Origin: an uncultured Acetatifactor sp.
GTDB taxonomy: Bacteria > Bacillota > Clostridia > Lachnospirales > Lachnospiraceae
Assembly (NCBI GenBank): GCA_910578815.1
Contig: CAJTSE010000016.1
Location: 24,774 to 66,830, forward strand
Direction of reading: 5' to 3'
DNA length: 42,057 nucleotides
Shown here: one piece after another, positions 1 to 7,517 of the stretch
Layout: each line of letters opens with the position of its first letter
Numbering within the stretch: position 1 is the first letter of the stretch
Notes under the pieces: generated by a model
What the model was told of the DNA's origin: nothing
Seen by the model: the letters and a program-made list of their open reading frames with translations, nothing else
The model's database searches: none
Made by a program: the position numbers and the translations under genes

Positions 1-47
1 CGTTCTCATGGCGCTTTTTGCCTGCTGACGCAGGCTGCTTGCTCGTT

Positions 48-107
48 AAACATCACAGAAAAACAAATGGCTGCTTCGCAGCCGCTTGTTTTTCTGCTGT
101 GATGTTT
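48..107. repeat. Long imperfect hairpin (about 27 bp stem, TTC loop)
   Basis: The left arm begins AAACATCACAG and the right arm ends CTGTGATGTTT. Both arms also carry an AAAAACAA / TTGTTTTT block and a GGCTGC / GCAGCC tip closed by TTC. A 3-nt bulge (CAG in the right arm) and two mismatches or wobbles interrupt the stem. It lies 55 bp past the apbE stop codon, so it could end that leftward transcript, but it has no good U-tract. A second small hairpin (GCCTGC / GCAGGC, 20-35) lies further left. Confidence 0.6.
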
Positions 108-109
108 AC

Positions 110-137
110 ATTATACCATATCCTCCTGCTTAGGCAA
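110..137 (-). promoter_or_regulatory. Possible leftward promoter with extended -10
   Basis: Read on the minus strand there is TTGCCT (132-137), a 16-nt spacer and TATAAT (110-115), preceded by TATGG, which gives a TG-type extended -10. Transcription would start about 103, at the base of the hairpin at 48-107, and run out of the left edge. The -10 context TATGGTATAATG recurs in the 56-bp repeats near 18930 and 19000. No downstream gene is visible, so this is sequence-pattern evidence only. Confidence 0.35.
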
Positions 138-161
138 GTAATGTTTCGTGAAATGACCTGC

Positions 162-1190
162 CTATGCCGATTCGTAATATACCTTCATGCCTTCGCTCAT
201 GGTAATGCTGCCATCCTTCCCTACAAACAGTACCTCCGCGCCGCAGCTTACCGCCAGCTCCATCCCCTTTTCCTTTCCCAGGATAAAGCAAGCCGTAGAA
301 AGGGCATCACTTAAAAATCCGTCTTTCGCTAAAATCGTTACTCCCGCAATACCGCTGTCCGCAGGATAACCCGTAGCCGGGTCAATGATATGATGATACC
401 TTACGCCGTCCGCCTCCGCGTAACGCTCATAATCCCCCGACGTGGAAACAAACCACTCCCCCTCCAAAGTCAAGGTGCCAATAATGGAAGCAGTATCCTC
501 AGGATCTGCAATCCCAACGCTCCAGCTCTTTCCATCAGGCTTCTGCCCATAAGTCAGTACGCTCCCGCCTAAAGATATAATTGCGCCTGTTATTTCGTTA
601 TTCTCCCGAAGATACATCAAAACCTGGTTCAAAGCAATTCCCTTTCCCACCGCTCCCAGATCCAGTTCCATCCCTTCCGGAAGATACAGACGATCTCTTT
701 CCAGCGTCAGTCTGCCGCTGCCGCAGCTCTCCAACGCCTCCTGCAGCTGCTCTTTCCCAGGGGGCACAAAAACTCCCCGGTTTTCCCCTGCAGCCCATCC
801 GTCAATATCCCACAGGCTCACCACCACTCCCAGCGTTATATCAAAAGCGCCTTCGGATTTTTGCCACATTTCCAGGCAATTTCTCAGAATTTCCTCCAGA
901 AAGGGCGAAACGGAGCTGCCGGAAGGCTCACCCCCAGTCAGATTCAAGCGCCCGACCTCCGATGTATCCAGTCTCCGTGAAAGCCTTTCTTCCTCCAATT
1001 TTTGTAAAAGCCCGATGATCTCCCTGACCGCCGGAGTTTCCCTGTCCACAGTATACAGGGTTTGCTGCAGAACCGTTCCCATCACCGTATCCGCATTTTG
1101 TACTTTTAAGGGCTGCGATTGTCCGTCCACGCAGCCACAGCAAGACAAAATCAATAATACCACGGCCCACACCGCAAAAAATCTCTTCAT
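162..1190 (-). CDS. apbE: FAD:protein FMN transferase, ApbE family lipoprotein
   Basis: The 342-residue product is an ApbE/FmnB-type flavin transferase, which moves FMN from FAD onto Thr/Ser of target proteins outside the membrane. Family signatures seen are GAFDITLG, DLGAVGKGIA, ISLGGSV and the C-terminal STSGDYERY...YHHIIDPATGYP block with the Mg/FAD-binding residues. The N-terminus is a lipoprotein-like signal (MKRFFAVWAVVLLILSCCGC). I chose the ATG at 1190 because the signal peptide starts there; a longer in-frame ATG at 1259 would overlap the divergent gene. The intergenic gap to the rightward NusG_II gene is only 59 bp, so the two promoters must overlap. Function is confident. The target protein is unknown, and no obvious flavinylated acceptor is in the window. 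Confidence 0.93.
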   Translation of the reverse strand: MKRFFAVWAVVLLILSCCGCVDGQSQPLKVQNADTVMGTVLQQTLYTVDRETPAVREIIGLLQKLEEERLSRRLDTSEVGRLNLTGGEPSGSSVSPFLEEILRNCLEMWQKSEGAFDITLGVVVSLWDIDGWAAGENRGVFVPPGKEQLQEALESCGSGRLTLERDRLYLPEGMELDLGAVGKGIALNQVLMYLRENNEITGAIISLGGSVLTYGQKPDGKSWSVGIADPEDTASIIGTLTLEGEWFVSTSGDYERYAEADGVRYHHIIDPATGYPADSGIAGVTILAKDGFLSDALSTACFILGKEKGMELAVSCGAEVLFVGKDGSITMSEGMKVYYESA

Positions 1191-1249
1191 TTTCTTCGTC
1201 CTTTTTGTTATACTTTTTCTGGAATATAAAATGACAGTCAGGAGACCAC

Positions 1250-1660
1250 ATGAAATCAAAAGACCAAACGGTTCCCGCCGCCCTGCTGATCGGAGCGGTC
1301 TTAATATTTATAACCGCCTTAAGCCTGCTGTACATCCTGCTTTCAAAAAGCCCGAAGGGAGGCCTGATCGCGGACATCTATCAAAGCGGAGAGCTGATTG
1401 CCAGCATCCCTTTAAATGAAGTCCGGGAAACATACCGCTTTACGGTTACCGGGGACGAGGGACACGTCAATGAAATAGAAATCCGCCCCGGCAGCATCGG
1501 CATCATTTCCGCAGACTGCCCTGACAAACTCTGTGTCCGTCAGGGCTTTATCAGCGATTCCCGACTGCCCGTCACTTGCCTGCCCAACCGAGTAGTCATC
1601 CGGCTGCGCCCGCAGGAAGAGAATAGCGAAACAATATCACCTGATATTATTTCCTACTAA
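1250..1660 (+). CDS. NusG domain II-containing membrane-anchored protein (EetA-like)
   Basis: The 136-residue protein has one N-terminal membrane segment (about residues 9-30, ALLIGAVLIFITALSLLYIL) followed by an extracytoplasmic NusG_II-type beta domain. This carries the hallmark block SADCPDKLCVRQGFIS and a VTCLPNRVVIRL strand. Such proteins are routinely encoded next to Gx-type membrane proteins and ApbE in Firmicutes. In Listeria the corresponding pair is called EetA/EetB, in the flavin-based extracellular electron transfer locus. It is divergent from apbE and 12 bp upstream of the EetB-like gene, so almost certainly cotranscribed with it. The start is supported by AGGAG 6 bp upstream. 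The role in electron transfer is inferred from neighbours; biochemical function is not known to me. Confidence 0.85.
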   Translation: MKSKDQTVPAALLIGAVLIFITALSLLYILLSKSPKGGLIADIYQSGELIASIPLNEVRETYRFTVTGDEGHVNEIEIRPGSIGIISADCPDKLCVRQGFISDSRLPVTCLPNRVVIRLRPQEENSETISPDIISY

Positions 1661-1672
1661 TAAGGAGCTTCC

Positions 1673-2200
1673 ATGAAACTGAAACGCCTGACCGCCTTAA
1701 GCCTTTATGTTACTCTTTCCCTTGCCGTCTATGCCGCAGAAAGTGTGATCCCGCCTTTGGTTCCCGTTCCCGGTATCAAACTCGGCCTTGCCAATATCAT
1801 CACCCTCATCCTTTTGCGCCGACATTCTTTAAAAGACGCGGCACTGGTGCTGACTGCCCGCATTTTGCTTTCCGCATTGCTGTTTGGACAACTCCTGTCC
1901 TTTTTTTACAGTCTTTCCGGAGGCTTTTTAAGCTTATTTGCCATGTTCTTCACCTGCAGACTGCTGCATAAAAAAATGGGCTTCCTCACAGGCGCCGTAG
2001 GAGGCTTGACCCACAATCTGGGCCAGCTGCTGACGGCCTTTGCCCTGACCGCCACCCCAGGCGTGTTTGCCTATCTTCCCTTTCTTGCCCTAAGCGGCAT
2101 CCTCACCGGCCTTTTCACCGGCCTTGCCGCCTCCTTCACGGACAAATACATTTTCTCTCATACGGAGAGCGACGATTTTTCCAATTCTGCCAACTCCTGA
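1673..2200 (+). CDS. Gx transporter family membrane protein (EetB-like; formerly heptaprenyl diphosphate synthase component I)
   Basis: The 175-residue, very hydrophobic protein has about five membrane segments. It carries the family signature PPLVPVPGIKLGLANIITL near residues 28-46 and GGLTHNLGQLLTA in the middle. These proteins resemble ECF-transporter S components and are often misnamed heptaprenyl diphosphate synthase component I. The gene follows the NusG_II gene by 12 bp with AAGGAG just before the ATG. Its last 43 bp overlap the end of the convergent folBK gene. Together with apbE it suggests flavin handling or electron export, but ndh2, dmkA and pplA homologues are not visible here. 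Confidence 0.85.
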   Translation: MKLKRLTALSLYVTLSLAVYAAESVIPPLVPVPGIKLGLANIITLILLRRHSLKDAALVLTARILLSALLFGQLLSFFYSLSGGFLSLFAMFFTCRLLHKKMGFLTGAVGGLTHNLGQLLTAFALTATPGVFAYLPFLALSGILTGLFTGLAASFTDKYIFSHTESDDFSNSANS

Positions 2201-3033
2201 TTTACCGTCATGCCAAGCAGCGGATGCCTGTAATTGGGCGCTATGTTACTTAATGGCTTTAACACGAATTCTCGGTTATGCAAATCCGGATGAGGTATCA
2301 CCAACGTATCACTTTCATACACCAGCTTATCAAAAAATAAAATGTCCAAATCAAGAGTTCTGGGCCCCCACCGCAGGGTCCGCTTCCTGCCTGCAGCATT
2401 TTCTATTTCATGCAACACCTCCAGCAGTGCTTCCGGGTCCAACAAGGTTTCCAGCCCAATAGCCGCGTTCAAAAAATCCGCCTGCTCCACCCCGCCGTAA
2501 GGTGCCGTCTCGATCAACTCTGATACCTTGACATGCTTCATCAGCGGATGGGCCTTTAATGCCTCTATTCCATCCTCAAGATATTTCTTCCTGTCCCCCA
2601 TATTAGAACCCACGGATAAATAGGCTTTATGCCAGCCTCTGTGTATCTTTACGGAAACACAGCCGAAGGTAAGAGGAATAGGAGCCTCCGGCTTCAAAAT
2701 CTCCAGATCAAGGGAACATATTAAGTCATAATTTAATAATATTTCTCTTGCCAGCTTTTCTGCCACGGCTTCCAAAGTATAACAAGTGTTTTTTTTCATC
2801 CAGTGATCTATAAAAATGCTAACTGCACCATAGTCTGTAGAAAGCTCTACCTTATCCTCTTCTCCTGCCCTGCGCGTATCCGTATAAAGTACGGCATTGA
2901 CCAAAAAAATCTGCCCTTGCTTTCTTTCCTCCGGATATACCCCATGGTAAGCATAAACCTCCAGCTTCTCAATCCTGATCTCGTCCTTATACTTGTCCGC
3001 TCCGGCAGACATCTTTCCCTGCTCGCTGTTCAT
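2158..3033 (-). CDS. folBK: Bifunctional dihydroneopterin aldolase / HPPK (FolB-FolK fusion)
   Basis: A 291-residue fusion. The N-terminal part (about 17-130) is dihydroneopterin aldolase, with IRIEKLEVYAYHGVYPEERKQGQ. The C-terminal part (about 134-290) is 6-hydroxymethyl-7,8-dihydropterin pyrophosphokinase, with YLSVGSNMGDR and RWGPRTLDLDILFFD. It makes 6-hydroxymethyl-dihydropterin and then activates it with ATP to feed FolP. The start codon shares one base with the folP stop (TGATG), indicating translational coupling. This is the last gene of the folate operon. Its 3' end overlaps the convergent EetB-like gene by 43 bp, with no terminator between them. Confidence 0.95.
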   Translation of the reverse strand: MNSEQGKMSAGADKYKDEIRIEKLEVYAYHGVYPEERKQGQIFLVNAVLYTDTRRAGEEDKVELSTDYGAVSIFIDHWMKKNTCYTLEAVAEKLAREILLNYDLICSLDLEILKPEAPIPLTFGCVSVKIHRGWHKAYLSVGSNMGDRKKYLEDGIEALKAHPLMKHVKVSELIETAPYGGVEQADFLNAAIGLETLLDPEALLEVLHEIENAAGRKRTLRWGPRTLDLDILFFDKLVYESDTLVIPHPDLHNREFVLKPLSNIAPNYRHPLLGMTVNQELAELEKSSLSV

Positions 3034-3848
3034 CAGTTCCTGCCTCCTCTCAGTATCGCTTCCGTCATTCTGACGGCACGCACGTTCTCCTGTACGTCAT
3101 GGACCCGCACAAACATACAGCCCTTTATTACGCCGATCACCGTTGTGGCCAGCGTTCCCTCCAGCCTCTGATCCGCAGGCAGATCCAGCGTCAGGCCGAT
3201 CACAGACTTGCGGCTGCAGCCTAAGAGCAGCGGACATCCCAGTACCTGCAGCTCTTCCAGACAGTTTATCATCTCCAGATTCTGCTCATAGGACTTGGCA
3301 AAGCCTATACCGGGATCTAAAATGATTCTGTCCTCTCCGATTCCGGCCTTTTCCGCCAGCCGAAGCGTCTCTGCCAGATCTGCCGCAGCCTCCTGCATAA
3401 AATTCTCATATTCTGCCTTTTGACGGTTGTGCATCAGACAGCAAGGCAGTCCACTCTCAGAAATAACGGCTGCCATCTTTTCATCCCGCTTTAATCCCCA
3501 TATATCGTTGATCAGATCCGCCCCTGCCTGAATCCCTGCCAGAGCCACCTTAGATTTACAGGTATCCAAGGATACCGGTACGTCGAAGCGGGCCTTCACC
3601 GCTTCGATCACGGGAGCCGTTCTGGCAATCTCTTCCTCCGTCTCGACGGGAGTATAGCCCGGTCTGGTGGACTCACCCCCAATGTCAATCAGATCCGCCC
3701 CCTGCATTACCATTTCTTCTACCCGTTTCAACGCTCTATCCCTGTCGTTCCATCTTCCGCCATCTGAGAAAGAGTCCGGCGTTACGTTTAAAATTCCCAT
3801 CACATATGTATGACCCTTTGTTTGAAATTCCCTGCTTCCTATTTTCAT
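3033..3848 (-). CDS. folP: Dihydropteroate synthase
   Basis: FolP joins p-aminobenzoate to hydroxymethyl-dihydropterin pyrophosphate and is the sulfonamide target. The 271-residue form starting MKIGSREFQ has the two family signatures MGILNVTPDSFSDGG and DLIDIGGESTRPG near the N-terminus, and GCSRKS towards the C-terminus. I chose the ATG at 3848 because GGAGGT lies just upstream and the family begins here. An upstream in-frame ATG at 3890 would add 14 residues from a palindrome-rich leader. The gap to the upstream HD gene (169 bp) is the only long gap in the operon. Confidence 0.95.
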   Translation of the reverse strand: MKIGSREFQTKGHTYVMGILNVTPDSFSDGGRWNDRDRALKRVEEMVMQGADLIDIGGESTRPGYTPVETEEEIARTAPVIEAVKARFDVPVSLDTCKSKVALAGIQAGADLINDIWGLKRDEKMAAVISESGLPCCLMHNRQKAEYENFMQEAAADLAETLRLAEKAGIGEDRIILDPGIGFAKSYEQNLEMINCLEELQVLGCPLLLGCSRKSVIGLTLDLPADQRLEGTLATTVIGVIKGCMFVRVHDVQENVRAVRMTEAILRGGRN

Positions 3849-3874
3849 CTGACCTCCATAATTCCTCTCATTCC

Positions 3875-3959
3875 GCCGCGCAAGCGGCATCTAAATTTGC
3901 GGGAACTTTGGGACGCGCAGCGTCACAAATTCCGAGATTGAAAATTTCATTTTCAATCT
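3875..3959. repeat. Cluster of three perfect palindromes in the fol operon
   Basis: Three hairpins follow one another in the 169-bp gap before folP. They are GCCGC/GCGGC (3875-3888), GACGC/GCGTC with a GCA loop (3912-3924), and an 11-bp perfect stem AGATTGAAAAT / ATTTTCAATCT with a TTC loop (3935-3959). They lie inside the presumed fol transcript, so they may act on RNA stability or be REP-like repeats. No riboswitch consensus was recognised. The string CTCTCATTCCGCCG at the folP-proximal end recurs upstream of the nucleoside kinase gene near 35737-35750. Confidence 0.6.
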
Positions 3960-4016
3960 TCTGCTCCGCGTAGATTTCGGCATCCCGAATTCTTCCGGAA
4001 ATCCACATTCTGCAGT

Positions 4017-4499
4017 TTAATAAAAAATCTCCTTGTTTTTCCTGCCGTCCTTCCAGCTGCATTCCCGCTCCACCCTGCAGGCATAACAGGGCCGGCTGGC
4101 CTTATCTGCCCGGTACAGCACCCCCCTCAGATTCCGCTCCGGAATCACATCACTGTTCCTGTGTGCCAGAATTGCATCTATAATAGCACTTGTTTCTTTT
4201 TCTGCAAACCCGCATTCGCGCAAAATTTCCGGCGCAATCAAGGCACTGGCCTGCTCATGTGGAATTCCTTCCTCATACTGTCTGTGTTTCCCTATGTCAT
4301 GAAGCAGAGCCGCCCCATAAATCAACTCTCTTGGGATTCCCAGGCCTTCCTCCAGGTTTAGTATCATACCAATCCTGGCCACATCCAAAAAATGCACCAT
4401 GTCATGACGGCAGAAGCTCCTGTCTGCTTCTGCCGTCCTATTCTTTTCCAAATTTTCATTAAATAAATGATGATTCAATATTTTATTAATTCTATCCAT
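4017..4499 (-). CDS. HD-domain phosphohydrolase within the folate operon
   Basis: The 160-residue protein has a full HD metal-binding pattern: H32 (CRHDMVHFLDVAR), H67-D68 (ALLHDIGKH), H81, H113 and D132 (YRADKASR). After the HD core is a small cysteine cluster, C138-x2-C141-x5-C147. The start ATG at 4499 overlaps the folE stop by 8 bp, so translation is probably coupled to folE; a longer frame starting at 4586 inside folE is not needed. HD proteins hydrolyse phosphate esters of nucleotides. The folate pathway needs removal of phosphates from dihydroneopterin triphosphate, and no Nudix FolQ is present here. A role in that step is a reasonable inference but is not shown by the sequence. Confidence 0.88.
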   Translation of the reverse strand: MDRINKILNHHLFNENLEKNRTAEADRSFCRHDMVHFLDVARIGMILNLEEGLGIPRELIYGAALLHDIGKHRQYEEGIPHEQASALIAPEILRECGFAEKETSAIIDAILAHRNSDVIPERNLRGVLYRADKASRPCYACRVERECSWKDGRKNKEIFY

Positions 4500-5073
4500 C
4501 AATACCGTTTCCTCTATCCAGCCGCAGCATCTGAAAAAAGCAGTTCTGCAGCTTATCATTATTCTCAAAAATCCCTCTAACCGCAACGCTCACTGTCTTG
4601 CTGCCCGGCTTTTTTACTCCCCGCATGGTCATGCACATATGCTCCGCTTCCAGCACCACCATGGCACCTTTAGGCGACAGATGCTCCATCACCGCATCCA
4701 CAATCTGCCCTGTCATCCTCTCCTGTATCTGAAGCCTTTTTGCATAGATTTCCACCGTCCGAGCCAGCTTGCTCAAGCCAACTACCTTTCCGTCCGGAAT
4801 ATAAGCCACATGTGCCTTGCCAAAAAAGGGCATCATATGATGCTCACACATGGAATAGAAAACAATATCCTTTTCCAGTACCATCTCGCCGCTATCAACC
4901 GTAAACACCCGTGAAAGTGGAACGGCCGCGTCCTCATCCAGACCGGAAAAAATCTCTCCATACATCCTTGCGATCCTGTCAGGAGTCTCCGCCAGCCCTT
5001 CTCTGCCCGTATCTTCTCCTATTCCTTCCAGTAAAAGCCTGACTGCTTCCCGTATTTTCTTCTGATCTACCAT
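4492..5073 (-). CDS. folE: GTP cyclohydrolase I (FolE, type IA)
   Basis: The 193-residue enzyme opens GTP to 7,8-dihydroneopterin triphosphate, the first step of folate synthesis. Zinc and active-site motifs are all seen: CEHHMMPFFGKAHVAYIP (C76, H79), GLSKLARTVEIYAKRLQIQE, and MCMTMRGVKKPGS (C147). The length is normal for the family. It lies 53 bp downstream of folC and overlaps the HD gene by 8 bp, in a leftward operon. Confidence 0.97.
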   Translation of the reverse strand: MVDQKKIREAVRLLLEGIGEDTGREGLAETPDRIARMYGEIFSGLDEDAAVPLSRVFTVDSGEMVLEKDIVFYSMCEHHMMPFFGKAHVAYIPDGKVVGLSKLARTVEIYAKRLQIQERMTGQIVDAVMEHLSPKGAMVVLEAEHMCMTMRGVKKPGSKTVSVAVRGIFENNDKLQNCFFQMLRLDRGNGIDG

Positions 5074-5126
5074 CTGAATAACCTCTCTGTTGCCGCTTGA
5101 TTTTAGTACACCGCCCCGCCTGGTCT

Positions 5127-6419
5127 TCAGGCCTGGCGGCAGCCGCCTGCAATTCTTATCATACGTCCCGCAAATGACAATGTGCCGAATGCAATGATTA
5201 CATCTTCCCTGCCCGCAAGCAGCCGGCCCATTTCCACCGCCTCTTCCAGACTGTCCACTGCCGTTACGTTCGGATGAACCTTTGCCACTTCTTTTGCCAG
5301 CTCATAAGCAGGCAGTGCCCTTTGGCTGTCCGGCGGCTTGACCGTGAGGATCTGATCCGCCAGACCGTGTGTGAGCGCAATCATCTTTTCGTATTCCTTA
5401 TCCTTCAACACTCCCATTATATAGATAATTCTTTTATTTGTAAAATAAAATTCTACCGATTCCGCAAACCTTTTCGCACCATCCTCATTATGGGCGCCGT
5501 CAACAATAAAATATGGCTTTTTCCCCACAATACTAAAGCGCCCGGCCCAAACTGTCTGCTTTAATCCCTGACGCAGTTTTTCTTCCGCAAGCGGAAAGCC
5601 TTGCTCGCCCAAAGCCTTCAGCGCTTCAACCGCCAATGCTGCATTCTCAATCTGATACTTTCCGGCCAAGGAAATCTCCAGCCCGGAAAACCCTCCATAA
5701 CAAAACCGCTGCCTTTCCAACCCATATTTTACGGAGGTAATCCGTGAATTGTCCACCATCGAAAGGGAGCATCCCAGCGCCGCAGCTCTTTCCGCAATTA
5801 CTCCTGCCGCTTCTGGTTGTTGACCGGCGCTAACCACCCGGCAGCCGGTCTTTATGATCCCCGCCTTCTGCGCCGCAATCTCTTCCAGAGTATTCCCCAG
5901 GAATCTCATATGATCCATGCTCACGGATGTAATCACTGCCAACAAAGGACTGTCGATGACATTCGTGGCATCAAGAAGTCCGCCCATCCCCGTCTCCAGA
6001 ATCACAATATCACATTTCTTTTCCTTAAAATACAAAAATCCCAAGGCCGTCTCCACCTCAAAGGCTGTAGGCTGCGGCATTCCTTCAGATACCATCTCAT
6101 CACAGGCCTGCTTCACCTGCTCCATCAACCGCCCTAAGGCTTCTTTGGTGATATACCTGCCCCCTGACTGAATTCGTTCTCTGTAATCAAAAATAACAGG
6201 TGAAATATATCTTCCCACCCGATAGCCGCCACATTTTAAAGCCTCCGACATATAAGCAGAAACGGAGCCTTTTCCGTTTGTTCCGGCCACATGTACAAAT
6301 TTCAGCGACCTTTGGGGGGCATTCAGTCTCCTGCATAGTTCCTGGATGCTGCCCAAACCAGGCACAATTCCCCGCCCGCTGATACTTTCAATATATTCCT
6401 TCACTTCCCGCTCTTTCAT
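5127..6419 (-). CDS. folC: Bifunctional folylpolyglutamate synthase / dihydrofolate synthase
   Basis: The 430-residue Mur-ligase-like enzyme adds glutamate to dihydropteroate and then further glutamates to folates. Seen are the ATP-binding GTNGKGSV loop (46-53), the YISPVIFDYRERI segment, the omega-loop region LETGMGGLLDATNVI, and VDGAHNEDGAKRF in the C-terminal domain. It is the first gene of the folC-folE-HD-folP-folBK operon. The upstream region (6420-6554) has GGGAGG 11 bp before the ATG and a weak -10-like TAGAAT. No riboswitch was recognised. Confidence 0.96.
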   Translation of the reverse strand: MKEREVKEYIESISGRGIVPGLGSIQELCRRLNAPQRSLKFVHVAGTNGKGSVSAYMSEALKCGGYRVGRYISPVIFDYRERIQSGGRYITKEALGRLMEQVKQACDEMVSEGMPQPTAFEVETALGFLYFKEKKCDIVILETGMGGLLDATNVIDSPLLAVITSVSMDHMRFLGNTLEEIAAQKAGIIKTGCRVVSAGQQPEAAGVIAERAAALGCSLSMVDNSRITSVKYGLERQRFCYGGFSGLEISLAGKYQIENAALAVEALKALGEQGFPLAEEKLRQGLKQTVWAGRFSIVGKKPYFIVDGAHNEDGAKRFAESVEFYFTNKRIIYIMGVLKDKEYEKMIALTHGLADQILTVKPPDSQRALPAYELAKEVAKVHPNVTAVDSLEEAVEMGRLLAGREDVIIAFGTLSFAGRMIRIAGGCRQA

Positions 6420-6554
6420 CCGTTTTATGCCTCCCGGAAATTATTCTGTATTCTACATATTTTCTCATCTTTGGGTTCATACTATAAGTAATTGCGAATT
6501 TATGATACAAATTAACGCTTTCTTTACAGTGAAGCACAAATCATGGAGGCCGGT

Positions 6555-6971
6555 GTGAAAAGAACTACAGCCCTTACCAAAAATTTTTTAAAATGCGGAC
6601 TAGCCGGATGGTGTATGGAGATTCTCTTCACTTCTCTGGATTCCCTCCGCAGACGGGACTATACTTTAAAAGGAGACACATCCATCTGGATGTTTCCCAT
6701 TTACGGCTGCGCCGCCTTCATTGCCCCAGTAGGCCGCCTGCTGTCAAACAAGCCCGTCTGGCTCCGGGGACTGACCTATATGAGCATCATCTTTTCCGGC
6801 GAATATCTCACCGGCCGCCTGCTTTCCAGGCATAAGCTATGTCCTTGGAACTATGGCAGAAGCAGATGGAACATAAACAATGTAATCCGGCTGGACTTTG
6901 CCCCCTGCTGGTTCCTCGCCGGCCTGATGTTTGAACACCTGCTGTGCCGCCGGGCAGAAGACGACGGCTGA
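6555..6971 (+). CDS. Small PF06541 (CmpB-type) putative membrane protein
   Basis: The 138-residue protein with about four membrane segments fits the putative ABC-transporter type IV family (PF06541/CmpB). Supporting motifs are GLAGWCMEILFTSL, IWMFPIYGCAAF and the C-terminal RLCPWNYG-like WNY motif (KLCPWNYGRSRWNINN). The longer paralogue at 13776-14831 shares these features (GGWCFES, FLPIYGSGA, YWDYSNQKLNFQG). I chose the GTG at 6555 because a perfect GGAGG lies 5 nt upstream. The ATG at 6543 overlaps that Shine-Dalgarno sequence (ATGGAGG) and has no site of its own. Function of the family is not established. Confidence 0.75.
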   Translation: MKRTTALTKNFLKCGLAGWCMEILFTSLDSLRRRDYTLKGDTSIWMFPIYGCAAFIAPVGRLLSNKPVWLRGLTYMSIIFSGEYLTGRLLSRHKLCPWNYGRSRWNINNVIRLDFAPCWFLAGLMFEHLLCRRAEDDG

Positions 6972-6987
6972 CTGCAGCCCTCCCCAT

Positions 6988-7028
6988 CATAAGGATACCC
7001 CGTCATAATCGGCGGGGTAATCCTTATG
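6988..7028. terminator. Bidirectional hairpin between convergent genes
   Basis: The arms CATAAGGAT-ACCCCG and CGGGGTAATCCTTATG pair over about 15 bp with one bulged base and a 9-nt loop. It lies between the rightward CmpB-type gene (stop 6971) and the leftward PH-domain gene (stop 7040). It has little T-tract on either side, but the position suits a shared terminator. Confidence 0.7.
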
Positions 7029-7039
7029 GTGTCAGCAAC

Positions 7040-7414
7040 TTATTCCATATCCTCCACATCCTGCATATCACCCGTACCAATATCCAGCATGTTCATCGTC
7101 CGACGCTTTCTCCTTGCAACCTCAGACTGCTCCAAAATAAAATCCTTCACTGCCTTAGAATGCTTGATATGCTTTAAAATAAGCTGGGCATGGGTGGTAT
7201 CTCCCGTAAAACAGGTCACAGTGCCCAGTCCGAATATTTTCTCCGCCAGGCTGGCGCTATGCTGCACATCCTGCACTTTGTACATATAGCAGTCATTCTC
7301 TACCGTTTTTAGCAGGCCCTCGTCTATGGTTATAATCTCTTCCTTAATGATGTACTTGGTAAAGGTAAATGGCAATCCAAAAAAAAGCCACCTTTTTCTT
7401 TCAACAAATTCCAT
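7040..7414 (-). CDS. Bacterial PH-domain protein
   Basis: A 124-residue protein with the character of a bacterial pleckstrin-homology (bPH_2-like) domain: an N-terminal hydrophobic WLFFGLPFTFTKYIIKEE that enters a beta-rich IITIDEGLLKTVENDCYMYKVQDVQHSASLAEKIFGLGTVTCFTGDTT. The C-terminus is charged with a basic stretch (ARRKRR) and an acidic tail. The 'EKIFGLGTVTCFT' strand pair is typical of these domains. No enzymatic residues are expected. The role is unknown; membrane association is likely. It has its own promoter (7450-7478). Confidence 0.72.
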   Translation of the reverse strand: MEFVERKRWLFFGLPFTFTKYIIKEEIITIDEGLLKTVENDCYMYKVQDVQHSASLAEKIFGLGTVTCFTGDTTHAQLILKHIKHSKAVKDFILEQSEVARRKRRTMNMLDIGTGDMQDVEDME

Positions 7415-7449
7415 TCCAACTACTGTCCTTTCCTATCACTTTATGCTTT

Positions 7450-7478
7450 ATTATAGTTCAAATACTCCCCGGATGCAA
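7450..7478 (-). promoter_or_regulatory. Sigma-A promoter of the PH-domain gene
   Basis: Read on the minus strand there is TTGCAT (7473-7478), a 17-nt spacer and TATAAT (7450-7455). It lies 35 bp upstream of the ATG at 7414. Confidence 0.65.
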
Positions 7479-7517
7479 AACCTTTTTCAAAAATTGCCAA
7501 AATGTACTTTTTCACCA

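Noticed and set aside
3868..4062. Small leftward open frame across the HD gene end and the palindrome cluster
   Set aside because: Overlaps the HD gene in another frame and consists mostly of hairpin sequence; no family match.
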